A DNA stretch of 64,000 nt. It comes from Hemerocallis citrina. Lineage: Eukaryota; Streptophyta; Magnoliopsida; Asparagales; Asphodelaceae. The stretch spans positions 183,170,175 through 183,234,174 of the forward strand of contig CM030362.1 of NCBI GenBank assembly GCA_017893485.1, in the 5' to 3' direction. Each line of letters opens with the position of its first letter. Positions within the stretch are counted from its first letter, which is position 1. This document shows, in pieces, positions 20,531 through 31,794 of this stretch. Made by a program: the position numbers and the translations under genes. Below the pieces are notes generated by a model. That model was not told where the DNA came from and did not search any database. It saw only the letters and a program-made list of their open reading frames with translations.

Positions 20531-22540
20531 TCATACAAACAATCCAGGAAAATCCTTCTGCATGCGATCCTCTGGCTCCAATGTAGCCTCCTCGAACTGT
20601 TGATTCCTCCACAATACTTTGACCATAGGTATCACCTTGCTTCTAAGGACTTTCTCCCTACGATCAACGATCTCAACAGGCTGTTTCTTGTAGCTCAAGT
20701 TCACCTGTAGATCTTCAGGAACTTCCACTAACTGATGCTTCTGATCGGCCACATACTTCCTCGGTAATGATACATGAAACACATCATGCACCTGAGCCAA
20801 CTCCTCTGAAAGCTTCAATCTGTACGCGGTCTTGCCAATCCGCTCCACGATCCTGTATGGCCCAATATACCTTGGCGCCAACTTGCCTCCCTTACCAAAT
20901 CTGATCACTCCTTTGGTCAGCGAAACTTTGAGAAAAACTGCATCCCCAACCTCAAACTCCAAATCTCTCCGTCGAGTGTCAGCATAACTCTTCTGCCGAC
21001 TCTGAGCTTCAACCAATCTATTGTGAATCAGCTCAATCTGCTCTGACGTCTGCTGCACGATCTCAGGACCATACATCTGCCTTTCGCCAACCTCATACCA
21101 ACAAACAGGTGTCCTGCACCTCCTCCCGTACAAAGCCTCATACGGTGCCATCCCAATACTTGCATGGTAACTATTGTTATAGGCAAACTCAACCAATGCC
21201 AAGTATCTCTCCCAACTACCACCAAAGTCCATAACACAAGCTCTCAACATATCTTCCAGCACTCGATTCACCCTCTCCGTCTGACCATCTGTCTGCGGAT
21301 GAAATGCTGTACTGAACTCAGTTCTGGTGCCCAAAGCTGCTTGTAAACTTCTCCAAAACCTTGAGGCAAACCTCGGATCTCTGTCAGAAACAATTGACAC
21401 AGGAACTCCATGAAGTCTCACAATTTCTCCAATGTACAACTCAGCCAATTTCTCCATTGACCAAATAATCTTCATGGCTAGAAAATGTGCCGACTTAGTC
21501 AATCGGTCCACAACGACCCAAATCGAGTCATTGCCCTTTGAACTCCTCGGCAAACCTGTGATAAAGTCCATGCTGACATTTTCCCACTTCCACTCCGGAA
21601 TGGGTAATGGCTGTAACAAGCCTCCAGGTCTCTGATTCTCTGCCTTGATCTGCTGACAAGTCAGACACCTTGCCACAAAATCTGCTACATCCCGCTTCAT
21701 ACCAGACCACCAAAAATGTGGTTTGATGTCCCTGTACATCTTCGTGCCTCCTGGATGAACTGATAACAATGTACTGTGTGCCTCCTGCAAGATACTCTCT
21801 CTCAATTCTGCATTATCTGGAACACACAACCTTTCACCCATCCAAAGAACTCCATCTTGGACACGAAATTCTGATAACTTGCCTTCTGAAACCTGCTGCA
21901 TCATCTTCTGGATCTCTGAATCCGATTTCTGACCTTCCACAATCCTCTCTCTCAAAGACGGCTGCAGCCTCAACTGAGCCAAAGATGCCCCTAAACCTCG
22001 CAGTACCACCTCGATACCTGCCTGATCGATCTCTGCTGCCAACTCTCTTCGAGTAGTGATCAACCTTGACAAACTACTCTTCCTGCTAAGTCCATCAGCC
22101 ACCACATTCGCCTTGCCCGGATGATACTTGATTTCAGGACGAATGTCTTCCAAAACTTCCAACCATCTTCTCTGTCGAAGATTCAAATCCCTCTGCTGAT
22201 AAATATACTTCAGGCTCTTGTGGTCAGTGTACATATTAACCTTCTCACCATAAACATAATGCCTCCATAGCTTCAAGGCATATATGATAGCTGCTAGCTC
22301 TAAATCGTGCGTCGGATAATTCTTCTCATGCGGACGCAACTGCCTCGAACCATAAGCAATGACTTTGCCTTCCTGCATCAAGACACATCCCAAACCTCTG
22401 AGAGATGCATCACTGTAGATATCATAATCCTTCCCTGCTTGCGGCAATGCTAATATAGGTGCAGTAGTCAACCTTTCCTTTAACTCAAGGAAACTCTCCT
22501 CGCACTTATCTGTCCACACAAATGCCACACTCTTCCGGTC
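20531..22540 (-). pseudogene. Tekay-like pol, part 3: RNase H, integrase and chromodomain-like tail
   Basis: In-frame pol sequence from the second frameshift to the natural stop. The open frame itself extends to 22651, but the first 37 or so residues are out of frame with pol. RNase H shows DIYSDASLRGLGCVL, TDHKSLKY and HPGKANVVADGLSRK. Integrase shows the HHCC zinc module (HSTLLSVHPGG ... CLTCQQIK), then MDFITGLP, VSDRDPRF and HPQTDGQTERVNRV around the acidic catalytic residues. The end (GPYRIVERIGKTAYRL, VLWRNQQFEEATLEPED, FPGLF) fits the GPY/F module and a chromodomain-like tail of chromoviruses, thought to steer integration to heterochromatin. No internal stop occurs over about 670 codons. 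Confidence 0.92.
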
Positions 22541-23127
22541 AAACCTGTCAATGGAACTGCAATCTGAGAATACCCCTGAATAAACCTCCTGTAGTACCCA
22601 GCTAATCCCAAGAAGCTTCTCACTTCCTTCACTGACGTCAGCCTGGGCCAATCCTTCACTGCTTCCACTTTCTGAGGATCAGTAGCTACTCCCTCCTTAG
22701 AAAGAATATGACCAAGGAAAGCTACCTCAGACTTCCAAAATTCACACTTCGACAATTTGGCATACAAGCTGTGCTCCTGCAACGTCTGTAATACCGCTGT
22801 CAAGTGCTTAGAATGATCCTCCTCCGACTTCGAATACACCAAGATATCATCGATGAAGACCACTACGAAGGAATCAATGAACGGTCTCAACACCCGATTC
22901 ATCATATCCATGAAAACTGCTGGCGCATTCGTCAACCCGAATGGCATCACCAAAAACTCATACAACCCATGACGAGTCCTGAAAGCTGTCTTACTCACAT
23001 CTTCCTCCTTGACTCGAACCTGATGATATCCCAATCTCAAATCAATCTTCGAAAATACCGCTGCTCCTCGAAGCCTGTCGAACAAATCATCAATCCGCGG
23101 CAACGGATACTTGTTCTGAATAGTCAC
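22541..23127 (-). pseudogene. Tekay-like pol, part 2: reverse transcriptase core
   Basis: This reads the RT palm and connection: [61 protein letters not shown], the catalytic [11 protein letters not shown], and [18 protein letters not shown] up to [13 protein letters not shown]. The frame leads in from RELN of part 1 only after a two-base shift near 23127-23131 and leaves into part 3 only after a one-base shift near 22535-22541. Its catalytic aspartates are present, so the damage is to continuity, not to the active site. A short C-run at the second break makes a sequencing indel possible. Confidence 0.92.
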
Positions 23128-23878
23128 CATTCAACTCTCGATAGTCAATGCACATCCTCATCGACCCATCCTTCTTCTTGACCAACAACACTGGCGCTCC
23201 CCACGGAGATGAACTCGGTCTGACAAGCCCTTTGCTCAAAAGCTCTTCAATCTGCTTCTTCACTTCATCCTGCTCTACAGGTGCCATCCTGTACGAAGCC
23301 TTGGAAATCGGTGCACTCCCTGGCTGAACGTTGATACAAAACTCTACATCTCTCTGCGGCGGTAACCCTGGAAAGTCATCCAAGAACACCTGATGAAAAC
23401 TTCGAACCACCGGAATGCCCTTGACTTCATCTGCAACAGACTTCTTAGATACCATTGCAGCCACCTGCGGGATCTTCTTCTTCCCTTGGAAAGTTACTGC
23501 AGGTCCACCTGGTGCTTTCCCCAACACCTCCTTCTGCTTGCAATCAATTGTGGCATCATATATAGCCATCCAATCGATGCCTACAATGACATCTACTCCC
23601 AACACTTGAAGTTCGATCAAGTCGTTGCCGAACATCCTTCCACCAATCTCGATATCACAGCCCTCGTAATATCGATCCGCTACTAGCTCTTTACCTGACG
23701 GCGTTGCCACCGACAAAACCCTGCCTGGAAATAACTTAGGTTCCAAACCTAAGATCCTTGCAAAACTTGGCAATACAAATGTATGCGATGAACCAGTGTC
23801 AAACAAAACCTTTGCTTTAATTCCATTTATTAAAACAACTCCTGTTACAATAAGAATGGTACTCAATCTTAAATTGTT
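23128..23878 (-). pseudogene. Tekay-like pol, part 1: aspartic protease and start of reverse transcriptase
   Basis: The protease active-site motif is [10 protein letters not shown], with [11 protein letters not shown] following, typical of gypsy proteases that cleave the polyprotein. RT begins at [20 protein letters not shown] and runs through [20 protein letters not shown] to [10 protein letters not shown], where the frame shifts. No ATG starts this frame; upstream it is open only to a stop within the 74-nt candidate intron, so expression needs splicing or another fusion mechanism from gag. Confidence 0.9.
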
Positions 23879-23952
23879 CTGAAATAAAAGTTTTATTCAT
23901 TACACTGATTTAAAAATGAAAGAAATCAAAATTCCTGCATACCCTGTATTAC
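23879..23952 (-). other. Candidate 74-nt intron between gag and pol
   Basis: On the minus strand the segment starts GTAATACAGG inside the gag C-terminus and ends CTTTTATTTCAG. It is AT-rich, has a pyrimidine-rich 3' end, carries the gag stop codon (23926-23928), and lies within the normal plant minimum intron size. Removing it joins gag codon GAT to pol codon AAC in frame. Splicing is inferred only; an insertion or decay of a continuous gag-pol frame is the alternative. Confidence 0.4.
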
Positions 23953-25017
23953 ATCTTCCGAGTTCCTCGCATCCTCCTCGGTCAATGCAAATACTCGTCC
24001 TTGCCTCTTCGGGACTTTGCTTCCACCCGAACCGTCTTTCTTCAGTTGTGGACAATGGGGCTTTGAGTGTCCAGTCTGCCCACACTGAGAACAAACATGC
24101 TCTGCCAACTTCGGACATGCTGACCTGTAATGTCCTACTTCCTTGCAGTAGTAGCAGGTCACTCCCTGAGCTCCAGATGCCTTTTGCACCGGTCCACTGA
24201 ACTTTGCCTGCTTCGCGGGGAATCCCTTCCCACTCTGGCCTGATGCTGGCCTCTTGTTCCGGTTCCAAGAATCCTGCTTCTTCTGAAACAAGTCCATATC
24301 CTCTTCAGTCATCGCGGCCCTCCTGACCAGCTTGTCAAATCTTCTAATGCCCAATGGAACCATCCTTGACCTCAAGTTTGGCCTCAAGCCCTGCTCAAAC
24401 TTTTTGGCCTTCTTTGCTTCGTCCATGACCAACTCTGGTGCATACCTCGAAAGTTGAGCAAATTTCGTCTCATACTCCCGAACAGTCATGCTCCCCTGCT
24501 GAAGGTTCATGAACTCAGTCGCCTTCTTCTCCTGAACATCAAGAGGAAAGAAACGACCTCTGAACTCCTCCAGAAAAGCTTCCCATGTCAGCTGCTGATC
24601 TCCCAAGTTCCTCTTCAATGACTCCCACCATACACCAGCATCTTTCTCGAGCTGCATCGAAGCCAACTTCACCTTGCTAGTTTCAGGAGTCTCCGACACT
24701 TCGAAGATCGTCTGCATCTTCCTGATCCAATCATCTGCTGCTGTTGGATCAGCTTGCCCCTCAAAGACTGGTGGCCTCATCCTCTTAAAGGATTCAATCT
24801 GCTTTATGGGGTCGGCATTCACCAATCCATGACCAGCTCCATGATTTGGCGGCGGGTTCTGCTGCTGTGCTTGCTGCTGCGCCACATTGAGTGCCATCAG
24901 CGTATTCAACGTCTGATATACTTTGGCAAACTTAGCTTCAAGGTCGATCCCATTCCCTCGGGAACTACCAGATCCATCCTCGTTATTGCCACCATTTCTA
25001 CCTCTGGGTGCAACCAT
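23926..25017 (-). CDS. Tekay-like Gag (363 aa)
   Basis: Gag forms the virus-like particle that packages the element's RNA. The frame is intact. Residues about 80-200 hold the retrotransposon gag domain (PPVFEGQADPTAADDWI, GVWWESLKRN, FLEEFRGRFFPLDVQEKK, EYETKFAQLSRYAPEL). Two zinc knuckles follow at about 288-301 (CYYCKEVGHYRSAC) and 309-322 (CSQCGQTGHSKPHC), both perfect CX2CX4HX4C, the RNA-binding nucleocapsid part. A Gln-rich stretch is at about 47-55. The ATG at 25017 follows the leader and primer site. The frame stops shortly after FALTEEDARNSED, where related elements usually continue into protease. Confidence 0.93.
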   Translation of the reverse strand: MVAPRGRNGGNNEDGSGSSRGNGIDLEAKFAKVYQTLNTLMALNVAQQQAQQQNPPPNHGAGHGLVNADPIKQIESFKRMRPPVFEGQADPTAADDWIRKMQTIFEVSETPETSKVKLASMQLEKDAGVWWESLKRNLGDQQLTWEAFLEEFRGRFFPLDVQEKKATEFMNLQQGSMTVREYETKFAQLSRYAPELVMDEAKKAKKFEQGLRPNLRSRMVPLGIRRFDKLVRRAAMTEEDMDLFQKKQDSWNRNKRPASGQSGKGFPAKQAKFSGPVQKASGAQGVTCYYCKEVGHYRSACPKLAEHVCSQCGQTGHSKPHCPQLKKDGSGGSKVPKRQGRVFALTEEDARNSEDVIQGMQEF

Positions 25018-25246
25018 TTTGAATACTGCAAAACGAGGGTAAAGTTAGAGCACACATACAATTCAAACTCATATCAATACCCCATGGCAAAACCATAACC
25101 ATACCCCAAACCATAATTTCAAACCAAACATCATAATTTAATTCTATGTGATACTCAAACTCTGATGTCCACACCTAGGTACTCACTCTCTAGTATCCAC
25201 ACCTACGTTGGTTGTCATACTAAGTCTATTATTACATTGAAGCGGA
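25018..25246 (-). other. Leader of Tekay-like element
   Basis: Non-coding DNA between the primer-binding site and the gag start. Confidence 0.7.
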
Positions 25247-25258
25247 GCTCTGATACCA
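25247..25258 (-). other. Primer-binding site (tRNA-iMet) of Tekay-like element
   Basis: Minus-strand TGGTATCAGAGC, five bases inside the 5' LTR end. Confidence 0.95.
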
Positions 25259-25263
25259 ATCTC

Positions 25264-28015
25264 TGTAGCGCCCCGAATTTCTAATATGAGAGCTTAGAAA
25301 ATACGTGGCGAAATCCCAGTAATCCACTTCAATACAACAATAAACACCAACAAACACCACTAAAATTTTCTTTCTTTTATTACAACAATTATTACAAATC
25401 CCAGCGGAAGTCTAATCATCTCAACACATATTAATCTTTGTATTTACAACTCAGAATGATCTCAAATATCCTTTACAGTTTTACACCAATCACTAAATAA
25501 TCCAATTATCTCAAACTGCCCACTCAAGCATCCAACCTCCAATCTAAGCAATAACCTGCAACATGTGAGGCTAGAGTTGAACCCTAACCCCCAAACTACG
25601 GGGTCAGCCATAAATGGTGTGAGTGGTGACAAATCAAACAAAACATCATAAATGAACTGAAATAATAATATCCAACAAATAATAATCAAGCACTAAAGTA
25701 TGAAGTAACAATAAAAGAGTAATGGGTGATACCAAAAACCAAAAAGCCAAGTATGGGTAAAAACAGGAAATCCAAATGCATAAAAGTGATTCAAGAAAAC
25801 ATCATGACTACATGCTGACAACGATGACTACTGAGAGATGAAGATAAACTATGATAATTTGTCCATGCTTGATCATTCCGGAGATTGATCCCACATCACA
25901 GGTATTTTCCCTGGATAATTCAGGAGATCATCCCACATCTAAACATAGACTCATCATCACAATAATACCCCAAAAGCGTCGCCTCGACTCCGATCATTCC
26001 GTAGGTCAATCCTACATCTCAAGATAATTACTTGGATAATTCAGGAGAAATACCTCACATCTCAGGTTAACTACCTAGATAATTCCGGAGATAAATCACA
26101 CATCACAAGTTAACTACTTGGATAATTCAGGAGATTAAATCCTACATCAAAAGCCTTACTGAGGTGCATAACTCAAGTTCCCATTCGTCATGACACTACT
26201 AATGCCTGTCCTTATTAGTTTGGGTTACTGAACAAATCTTCTAGAGTAGTGTACCCTACCGGACTAAAAATCTGAATAACTGAAAATTTGCCTCAATGGG
26301 CCTCAACAAATAACTGAACAAATATCTCAATACAGGTATACTAGGGTCACATACTTCTAAAGACTCAAAAACAATTATCTGAACAAAATTCCACTAAACA
26401 AGTGGCTCAGCTGAATATCTCAAAATCATGTTCTTAATTGAACATCTCGAAATCAAAGACTGAACAAACATCTCAAAATCAAACACTAAACAGAAGATCT
26501 CAAAACCAAATACAAAGATCCCTCAGGACCAGTCGACTGTATAGCACATCAGTCGACTGTCCAGAGGACATAATCCAAAATTTCTAAAAAATAAGCTAAG
26601 GTATGATCGGTCGACTTATCAAGAAGTCAGTCGACTGCCCCGAGACAAAACAAATAATTCTCATCAAATATTCTAAGTATATCAGTCGACTAAAAGGGGG
26701 TTCATAGGTCGACTGTCCCGAAGGACTGAACAAAATTACAAACAGAAGACCAGTCGACTGACCTCAGTCTAGGTCGACTGTCCCGAACAATTCTCAAAGA
26801 CTAAAAGTACAGCAGTAGACCCGTACCAGTCGACTGCTTTATAGGCCAAAGACTGTCGGCTACAGATTTCTAAGAACAGGTCTGAACACAAAAATCAAAC
26901 TGGAGTTTTCTAAAGATCCACTGATCATAAAAATTAATTTGTATCCAGGCAAATAAACAACTCTCAATAATCTCCATCAAGGATACATTACTCAATCAAT
27001 CAAATACTCAAATCTCAAGTCCTCATGATCTAGTCTCCTAATCTTTCTATTAGGGTTTCTCATCAAAACTTCTTACACAACTCAATCAAAATCTGAACTA
27101 CCCCAAAAGATCCAGATGTTTACCATCTGATCACAACATTATCCATTCTTAATATGTCTCCCAACAATACGATCTCATAAATCAAACTTTTCCTCAACAA
27201 CTTAATAACTTCTCATACATGATCCAAATATCAATAAGAGTTCTCATCCTCCATATCCAAATAAAAGATCCATATCATACGTACAATGAGACTAACAAAA
27301 TAATAACATAATGAACACAAACAAGCATAACAAAGATCTTACGTCATTCAGCAATCGAATAACAAAGCAAAGCAAAACAAAACAAACAAAACAATCCACT
27401 CACCTTTGATTCGAAGAAAAATCCACAAAAAGCTTTCTCCTTGCTAGATCCAAGAATCCTCCTTTTTGCTCCTCAAAATAATCTCAAAATCTGAATATGC
27501 TCAATGACGGCTGGGAAGAGAGAATCCCTTAAATATGCCGGATTGTATATTAGGGTTTTATTCCCACTTTGCAAAATAATCCTTTCCAAAAATACTTCTT
27601 GCATATATATAATTCTTTTCTTGAAAATTGAATCAAATATCATTTAAATTAGGATCTAATAGAAAAATATATTTCTAAACCTCAACAAATACTGATCGGA
27701 ATGTCCAGTAAATACGTTTTGCATTCTAACCCTCAAAATTGTCAATTTTGCAAATAAGTCCTTCTTTTCTCAAAAGTTGCAAATAGGCATAATTAATTTC
27801 AGAAAAATCTGGAAAAATATTAAATAGTTCTCAAATAATAAATAATGATTTTTCATAAGGAAACTAAAATTTTCAAACTTCTGAAAAGCCATTTGCACGT
27901 GTTTTGCACGTGTACAAAAGATAAATCTTTTAGAAAATATTTATCAAATACTCAAAATCATTTAAAATTTATTTTCAAATAATTAAAATAATATTTGAAA
28001 ATACGGGGTTCTACA
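25264..28015 (-). repeat. 5' LTR of Tekay-like element (2752 bp)
   Basis: Exactly the same length as 17577-20328 and about 99% identical by eye. The CAGTCGACTG cluster is repeated at 26529-26840. Confidence 0.95.
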
Positions 28016-28020
28016 TGTAA
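28016..28020. other. Target-site duplication TGTAA (right) of Tekay-like element
   Basis: Copy of 17572-17576. Confidence 0.9.
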
Positions 28021-28204
28021 TGAGTTAATGTAATTTGTATTCTTGTTCAAGACCAAGATATTGGTTATAATCGATGATGTAATGACTTTATTTGGCAGTA
28101 AAAAGTTTTTAAATTTTTGTGTTATTACTGTGTTAAGATGTATTTGAAGGCAAAGATTTTGGTTGCGTCACGGATGTCCGGTAACGGGGATCCGGGGCGT
28201 TACA
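28021..28204 (+). repeat. LTR-A copy 1, right part and 3' end
   Basis: It continues the LTR-A sequence that broke off at 17576 and ends CGGGGCGTTACA, in the style of a gypsy LTR end. No primer-binding site follows, so this is a solo LTR or a 3' LTR end. Confidence 0.55.
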
Positions 28205-28781
28205 CAGATTAAGCATAATGGACATCTTTAATAGCCTGGGCCTTCTCCAGGCTCCTCTATAAAATATGAGCTTCTTTCAAGCCTATAAAAAGTGATTAGG
28301 CCCACTAGGAGAGACACCTAGTCCATGCAGGCTAGGAATCAAATCTCTTATCCCCTAACAAGAGAACTTATCTCTTGAGGGGGAGAAACATAAAGGAGAT
28401 AAGGAATTCATATCGATCCAACGGATCTAAATCAATCTCTTGATATGTTTCTCAGACCTATAAATACCCCCCCTCTACAGTCAGAAGGTAATCAACAATT
28501 CGCTTGTTTCTCTTTCAAACTCTCTTCTCTTTCTGGTTCTGGCTTGAGCATCGGAGGGTCTGTCGCCGGGGCCACCCCCCGGTGTTTCAGGCTTTTTGCA
28601 AGTCCATCGACAGCGTTAGCAACCGTCGGATTCAGATCACGGTGGTTAGTCAACAATCGAGATTCAATCTCAGGAGTTCTAACCGCATTTCACAACAAAG
28701 AACAAATGTCAGATTTTTAGCAGTTTTCATTAAATAAGAACTCACTATCTGTTTGCCGCCACACCAAAATAAGCAGCAACA
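28205..28781 (+). repeat. 5' LTR (possibly truncated) of Tat-like gypsy element
   Basis: A TATA box CTATAAATACC lies near 28458 and the R-U5 part (GTAATCAACAATTCGC, GTGTTTCAGGCTTTTTGCA, AAATAAGCAGCAACA) ends at 28781 just before the primer site. The same R-U5 sequence recurs at 40110-40439. Sequence upstream of the TATA box does not match there, so the two LTRs may belong to different related elements or one may be recombinant. The left boundary is not defined. Confidence 0.7.
28458..28468 (+). promoter_or_regulatory. TATA box of Tat-like LTR
   Basis: CTATAAATACC just upstream of the conserved R-U5; an equivalent TATAAATACCCC is at 40114. Confidence 0.65.
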
Positions 28782-28802
28782 GATTGGCGCTGTCTGTGAG
28801 AA
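28782..28802 (+). other. Primer-binding site of Tat-like element
   Basis: GATTGGCGCTGTCTGTGAGA follows the LTR end. TTGGCGCNGTCTGTG is the usual primer site in Tat-clade gypsy elements, unlike the tRNA-iMet site used by the Tekay-like element. Confidence 0.8.
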
Positions 28803-29117
28803 ATTACATAAGTCAGACTTGTTGCCATGTCACTAATACTAAGAGGTAGAGGGACGGCCTCAAGCCGTCGCACCAACTCTCTTCGTCAACTAGCTCTTCC
28901 TGTGGAAGATCCGATTCCTCCTAAACAGTCGCCCCGTCAGCCTAGTCAAGCTCCTTCCACTGGAGAGGCACCGGGGGGATACCAACAAAATCGTCATGAA
29001 CAACATCCTCAGTACGACCATGTCTCAGCCCATAATGCTTCAACTGATTCAATGACCTCGCGAGGCCTCCGGGGGTCTAGAGAACTTGGCCAGATTATCA
29101 GTGCCAGGCAACAAGGA

Positions 29118-29179
29118 GCTGATTTACGAATCCACTTGGACGGGCGGCGCTGATTTACGAATCCACTTGGACGGGCGGC
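29118..29179 (+). repeat. 31-bp tandem duplication in Tat-like gag
   Basis: A unit starting GCTGATTTACGAATCC and ending GGGCGGC occurs twice without spacer. Thirty-one is not a multiple of three, so it ends the N-terminal open frame. Confidence 0.95.
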
Positions 29180-30703
29180 GCACCCGAACTGAAGTCTCTC
29201 GCTCGAGACATCAAGCCAACTAGAGAACCTATTTTTCTAGACAGAGATCAAGGCAATCCTCCTCTCACAGGAGGCGCACCACAATAAGGAGCCTGACTTA
29301 TAAGAGTCGAAAGCTTCTTGTGCGGAACAAAAGGGGAAAATTCCCCAGTCACTAGGGCCGAATTGGATAAGTTCAAGCTCAACATCCACCAAGCTATCCA
29401 AGGAAGTCAAGATCTAGGCTAGCCCCCCAATGAAGGATCCGCCGACTCAACTGGGTACGAGGGGAAGGACGACCAAGTCCTTCGCCATATTCAAGAAGAA
29501 GAAGATCATCTAGAACAGATGAAGAATAAGAGAAACCGCTCCAGTAAGGCCTACCACCTTAGTTGAACACCTTCCAGCAAAGCCATCCTCGATGCACCCA
29601 TCCCAAGGGACTTCAAGGCTCCTCAATTTGAATCCTACAATGGAGAATCAGACCCGACCATATCGAGAGCTTTAAAACACTCATGATGATCTACAGTGCC
29701 ACTAATGCACTCATGTGTCGAACATTCCCTGCCACACTGAAAGGATCAGCAAGGGAATGACATTCGCGCCTGACTCCAGAATCAATATTCTCTTTCGATC
29801 AGCTTGAGGAGTTTTTCATTGCGCACTTCGTTAGTAGCCGCAAGGCTGGAAAAACACGTGCTTCTCTATTGGAATTGAAGCAAAGAGACGGAGAACTGCT
29901 GAGAGACTTTGTCAAATGCTTTACAACTGAAGCAAGGTCGATTTCCTCCTTAAACACTTCAGTGGCGGCTGCAGCTTTCCGCCACAACGTTACTAACATA
30001 GACCTGAAGGTTTCCCTCTAAAAAAACGACCCTAAAGTTTCACTGAGCTCCTGGAATGGAGTGACAAATATATCAGGGTTGAGGAAGCTCTCTATCCTCA
30101 AAGCAAGACTGATTCATCTTCCGGGAACAAACGAAAGAATACAAGCGAGGAAGAACACATGAATCCAGAAAGACGGCGCAGGTCAACGCCGTCCACCTCC
30201 AGTACCACGCTTCGACAAGTTCACTCCTCTCAACTCAAGCATATCAGCCATCCTCATGGAAGTTGAGAAGGATGGAATAATCCGTCCTACCTCTAAGATG
30301 TCAACGTCTAGTAAGAGAAGAGACAAAAATAAGTAGTGCGCATTCACAGAGATCATGGACACACTACTGACAACTGTCAAGCCCTTAAAGAAGAACTAGA
30401 AGCCCTAATTCGTAGGGGCTATATCTACAACTTCATTCAGAAAGAAAATGATGCCAAAAATCCTCTGCCCCGGGAGGCTAATAAGTGTCAAGAGAGGCCA
30501 TATGAATCACAAGACTCTGAACACATGGTCATCCTCCTCTCCATTCATGGAGGCCCAAAGGGGGACACTCCAACTCCTTCCACAAAGCTTTTGTTAGGGA
30601 AGTCAACTCCATAGATAACATTCAGCCTGCCAAAAGCACCGGGGTCCTGATATTTTGCTCCGACAAGGACTTTTAAGGCGTCCAAACTCCTCATTGCGGC
30701 GCA

Positions 30704-31150
30704 TTGGTCATAAATCGTTGCGTGGTGAATCATGAGGTATGCCGCATCATGGTGGACAATGGCAGCTCAGTAAACATCCTCTTAATGGCCACATTCGAGG
30801 CTCTTAAGTTCTATCGAGACCGACTCAAGCCAGCAGGTTATACACTCCTCAGATTCTCCGGTGTCCCCGTTCAAGTAGAAGGAGTCTTCACACTGGATGT
30901 AACAGCAAGAAAGGCCCCCGCTATCCGAACGGAAGCACTGGTCTTTATGGTAGTCGATATCGAAGCCGCATACAATGCTATATTTGGCCGTTCAGGCCTA
31001 GCGGTCTTCCATACAATTGCCTCTGCATTTCACATGAAAGTGAAGTTCCCAACAACAGCTGGCATAGGCCAAGCTATAGGAAGCCAACAGACAGCACGAG
31101 TATGCTACACTGCTACAATGGGGGCTCGGTTCTCCCCCTCGACGCCATAA
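30704..31150 (+). CDS. Tat-like aspartic protease domain, open frame (148 aa)
   Basis: This is the best preserved part of the Tat-like polyprotein. Residues 17-24 read VDNGSSVN; D-N-G in place of D-T/S-G may still hold the catalytic aspartate. Later motifs (LLRFSGVPVQVEG, FMVVDIEAAYNAIFG, HMKVKFPTTAGIG) match the flap and C-terminal strands of Tat-type proteases. The start shown is simply the first ATG in the open frame; in an intact element this would be internal to the polyprotein. It lies directly upstream of non-coding repeat DNA. Confidence 0.75.
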   Translation: MVINRCVVNHEVCRIMVDNGSSVNILLMATFEALKFYRDRLKPAGYTLLRFSGVPVQVEGVFTLDVTARKAPAIRTEALVFMVVDIEAAYNAIFGRSGLAVFHTIASAFHMKVKFPTTAGIGQAIGSQQTARVCYTATMGARFSPSTP

Positions 31151-31790
31151 AGCTACGCTAGAAAGCAGTCACAATAATTTCAAGACTGTAAACAAGCTTG
31201 AAGCCAATGCCATAAACAATTCTACCAAGAACTTCCAAACCTGCAAAATCATCTCTCACAAGGTCCAAACTAGTTCTCATCATAACACAGTAATAAACCT
31301 GAATCCCTCGCCCGAAGCCACTCAGCTCATTCAACGGAGACAAGTAGTCATGCCTAAACACATTAGTGCATCAGAAGATTTCTCTTTCTCTATGCAAAAC
31401 AATGGGGGGCTCCCTCCAAAACAGGCAAGTTCAGGCAAGGTATACTAAGTTGTTCGCCTAACGGCTCATCAACTTGAAGAGCCGGGGGGCAAGGAGAAAT
31501 CAGTAGGGACTTGGAAAGTAGAACACCTTGCGAAGGTGAACGAGGGCATCTGAAATGTCCTCTCTTAGAAGTAGTAATTTTTTTCAATTTGTAATAACGG
31601 TCAGCCACTAGATCAGCCGCTTAGTTTTATTTTCCAATAAAATGAAGTATGAATTTTTGCAGCAAATTTCCTCAATTTGTAATAACGGCCAGCCACTAGA
31701 GCAGCCGCTTAATTTTATCTTCCAATAAAATGTAGTATGAAATTTTCCAAAATTCTTGTACAGGTCAACAGATGCATACAATTAGTTGTG
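31151..31790. other. Post-protease non-coding region with an 85-bp duplication
   Basis: No polymerase motifs. Two copies of TTGTAATAACGG(T/C)CAGCCACTAGA followed by TTTCCAATAAAATG lie at about 31588-31660 and 31677-31745, roughly 90 bp apart. Confidence 0.7.
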
Positions 31791-31794
31791 TCAA

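Larger units (their letters stand above)
17577..28015 (-). mobile_element. Tekay/Del-like Ty3-gypsy chromovirus, nearly complete, recently inserted
   Basis: Two 2752-bp LTRs (17577-20328 and 25264-28015), a tRNA-iMet primer site, gag and pol in gypsy order (protease, reverse transcriptase, RNase H, integrase, chromodomain-like tail), a polypurine tract and a 5-bp duplication TGTAA make a full 10.4-kb element on the minus strand. By eye the LTRs differ at about 22 positions (about 0.8%), so the insertion is young. Two frameshifts break pol. Long LTRs and a C-terminal chromodomain-like motif point to the Tekay/Del clade; the clade is inferred. Confidence 0.95.
28827..31150 (+). pseudogene. Tat-like gag and protease, broken; no reverse transcriptase or integrase
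   Basis: Read in pieces. A 108-residue N-terminal stretch (28827-29153) is cut by a 31-bp tandem duplication. The gag core (about 29600-30000) reads FKAPQFESYNGESDPT, ALMCRTFPATLKGSA, FSFDQLEEFFIAHFVSSRK and LLELKQRDGELLRDFV, with a frameshift near 29660 and a stop in place of a tryptophan near 29758. Near 30336-30420 comes HRDHGHTTDNCQALKEELEA. The last open frame, 30704-31150 (148 aa), is a retropepsin-like protease with MVDNGSSVNIL at the active site and YNAIFGRSGL. This order is typical of Tat/Ogre-type polyproteins. Nothing recognisable as RT, RNase H or integrase follows. Confidence 0.88.

Noticed and set aside
14902..28204. LTR-A 1 as a complete solo LTR
   Set aside because: No matching five-base duplication between about 14897 and 28205-28209, and the first part seen in LTR-A 2 is missing, so I call it truncated.
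28445..28737. Small genes at the start of the Tat-like element
   Set aside because: These frames lie in the LTR R-U5 and leader, and a related LTR at 40110-40439 shows the same non-coding context.
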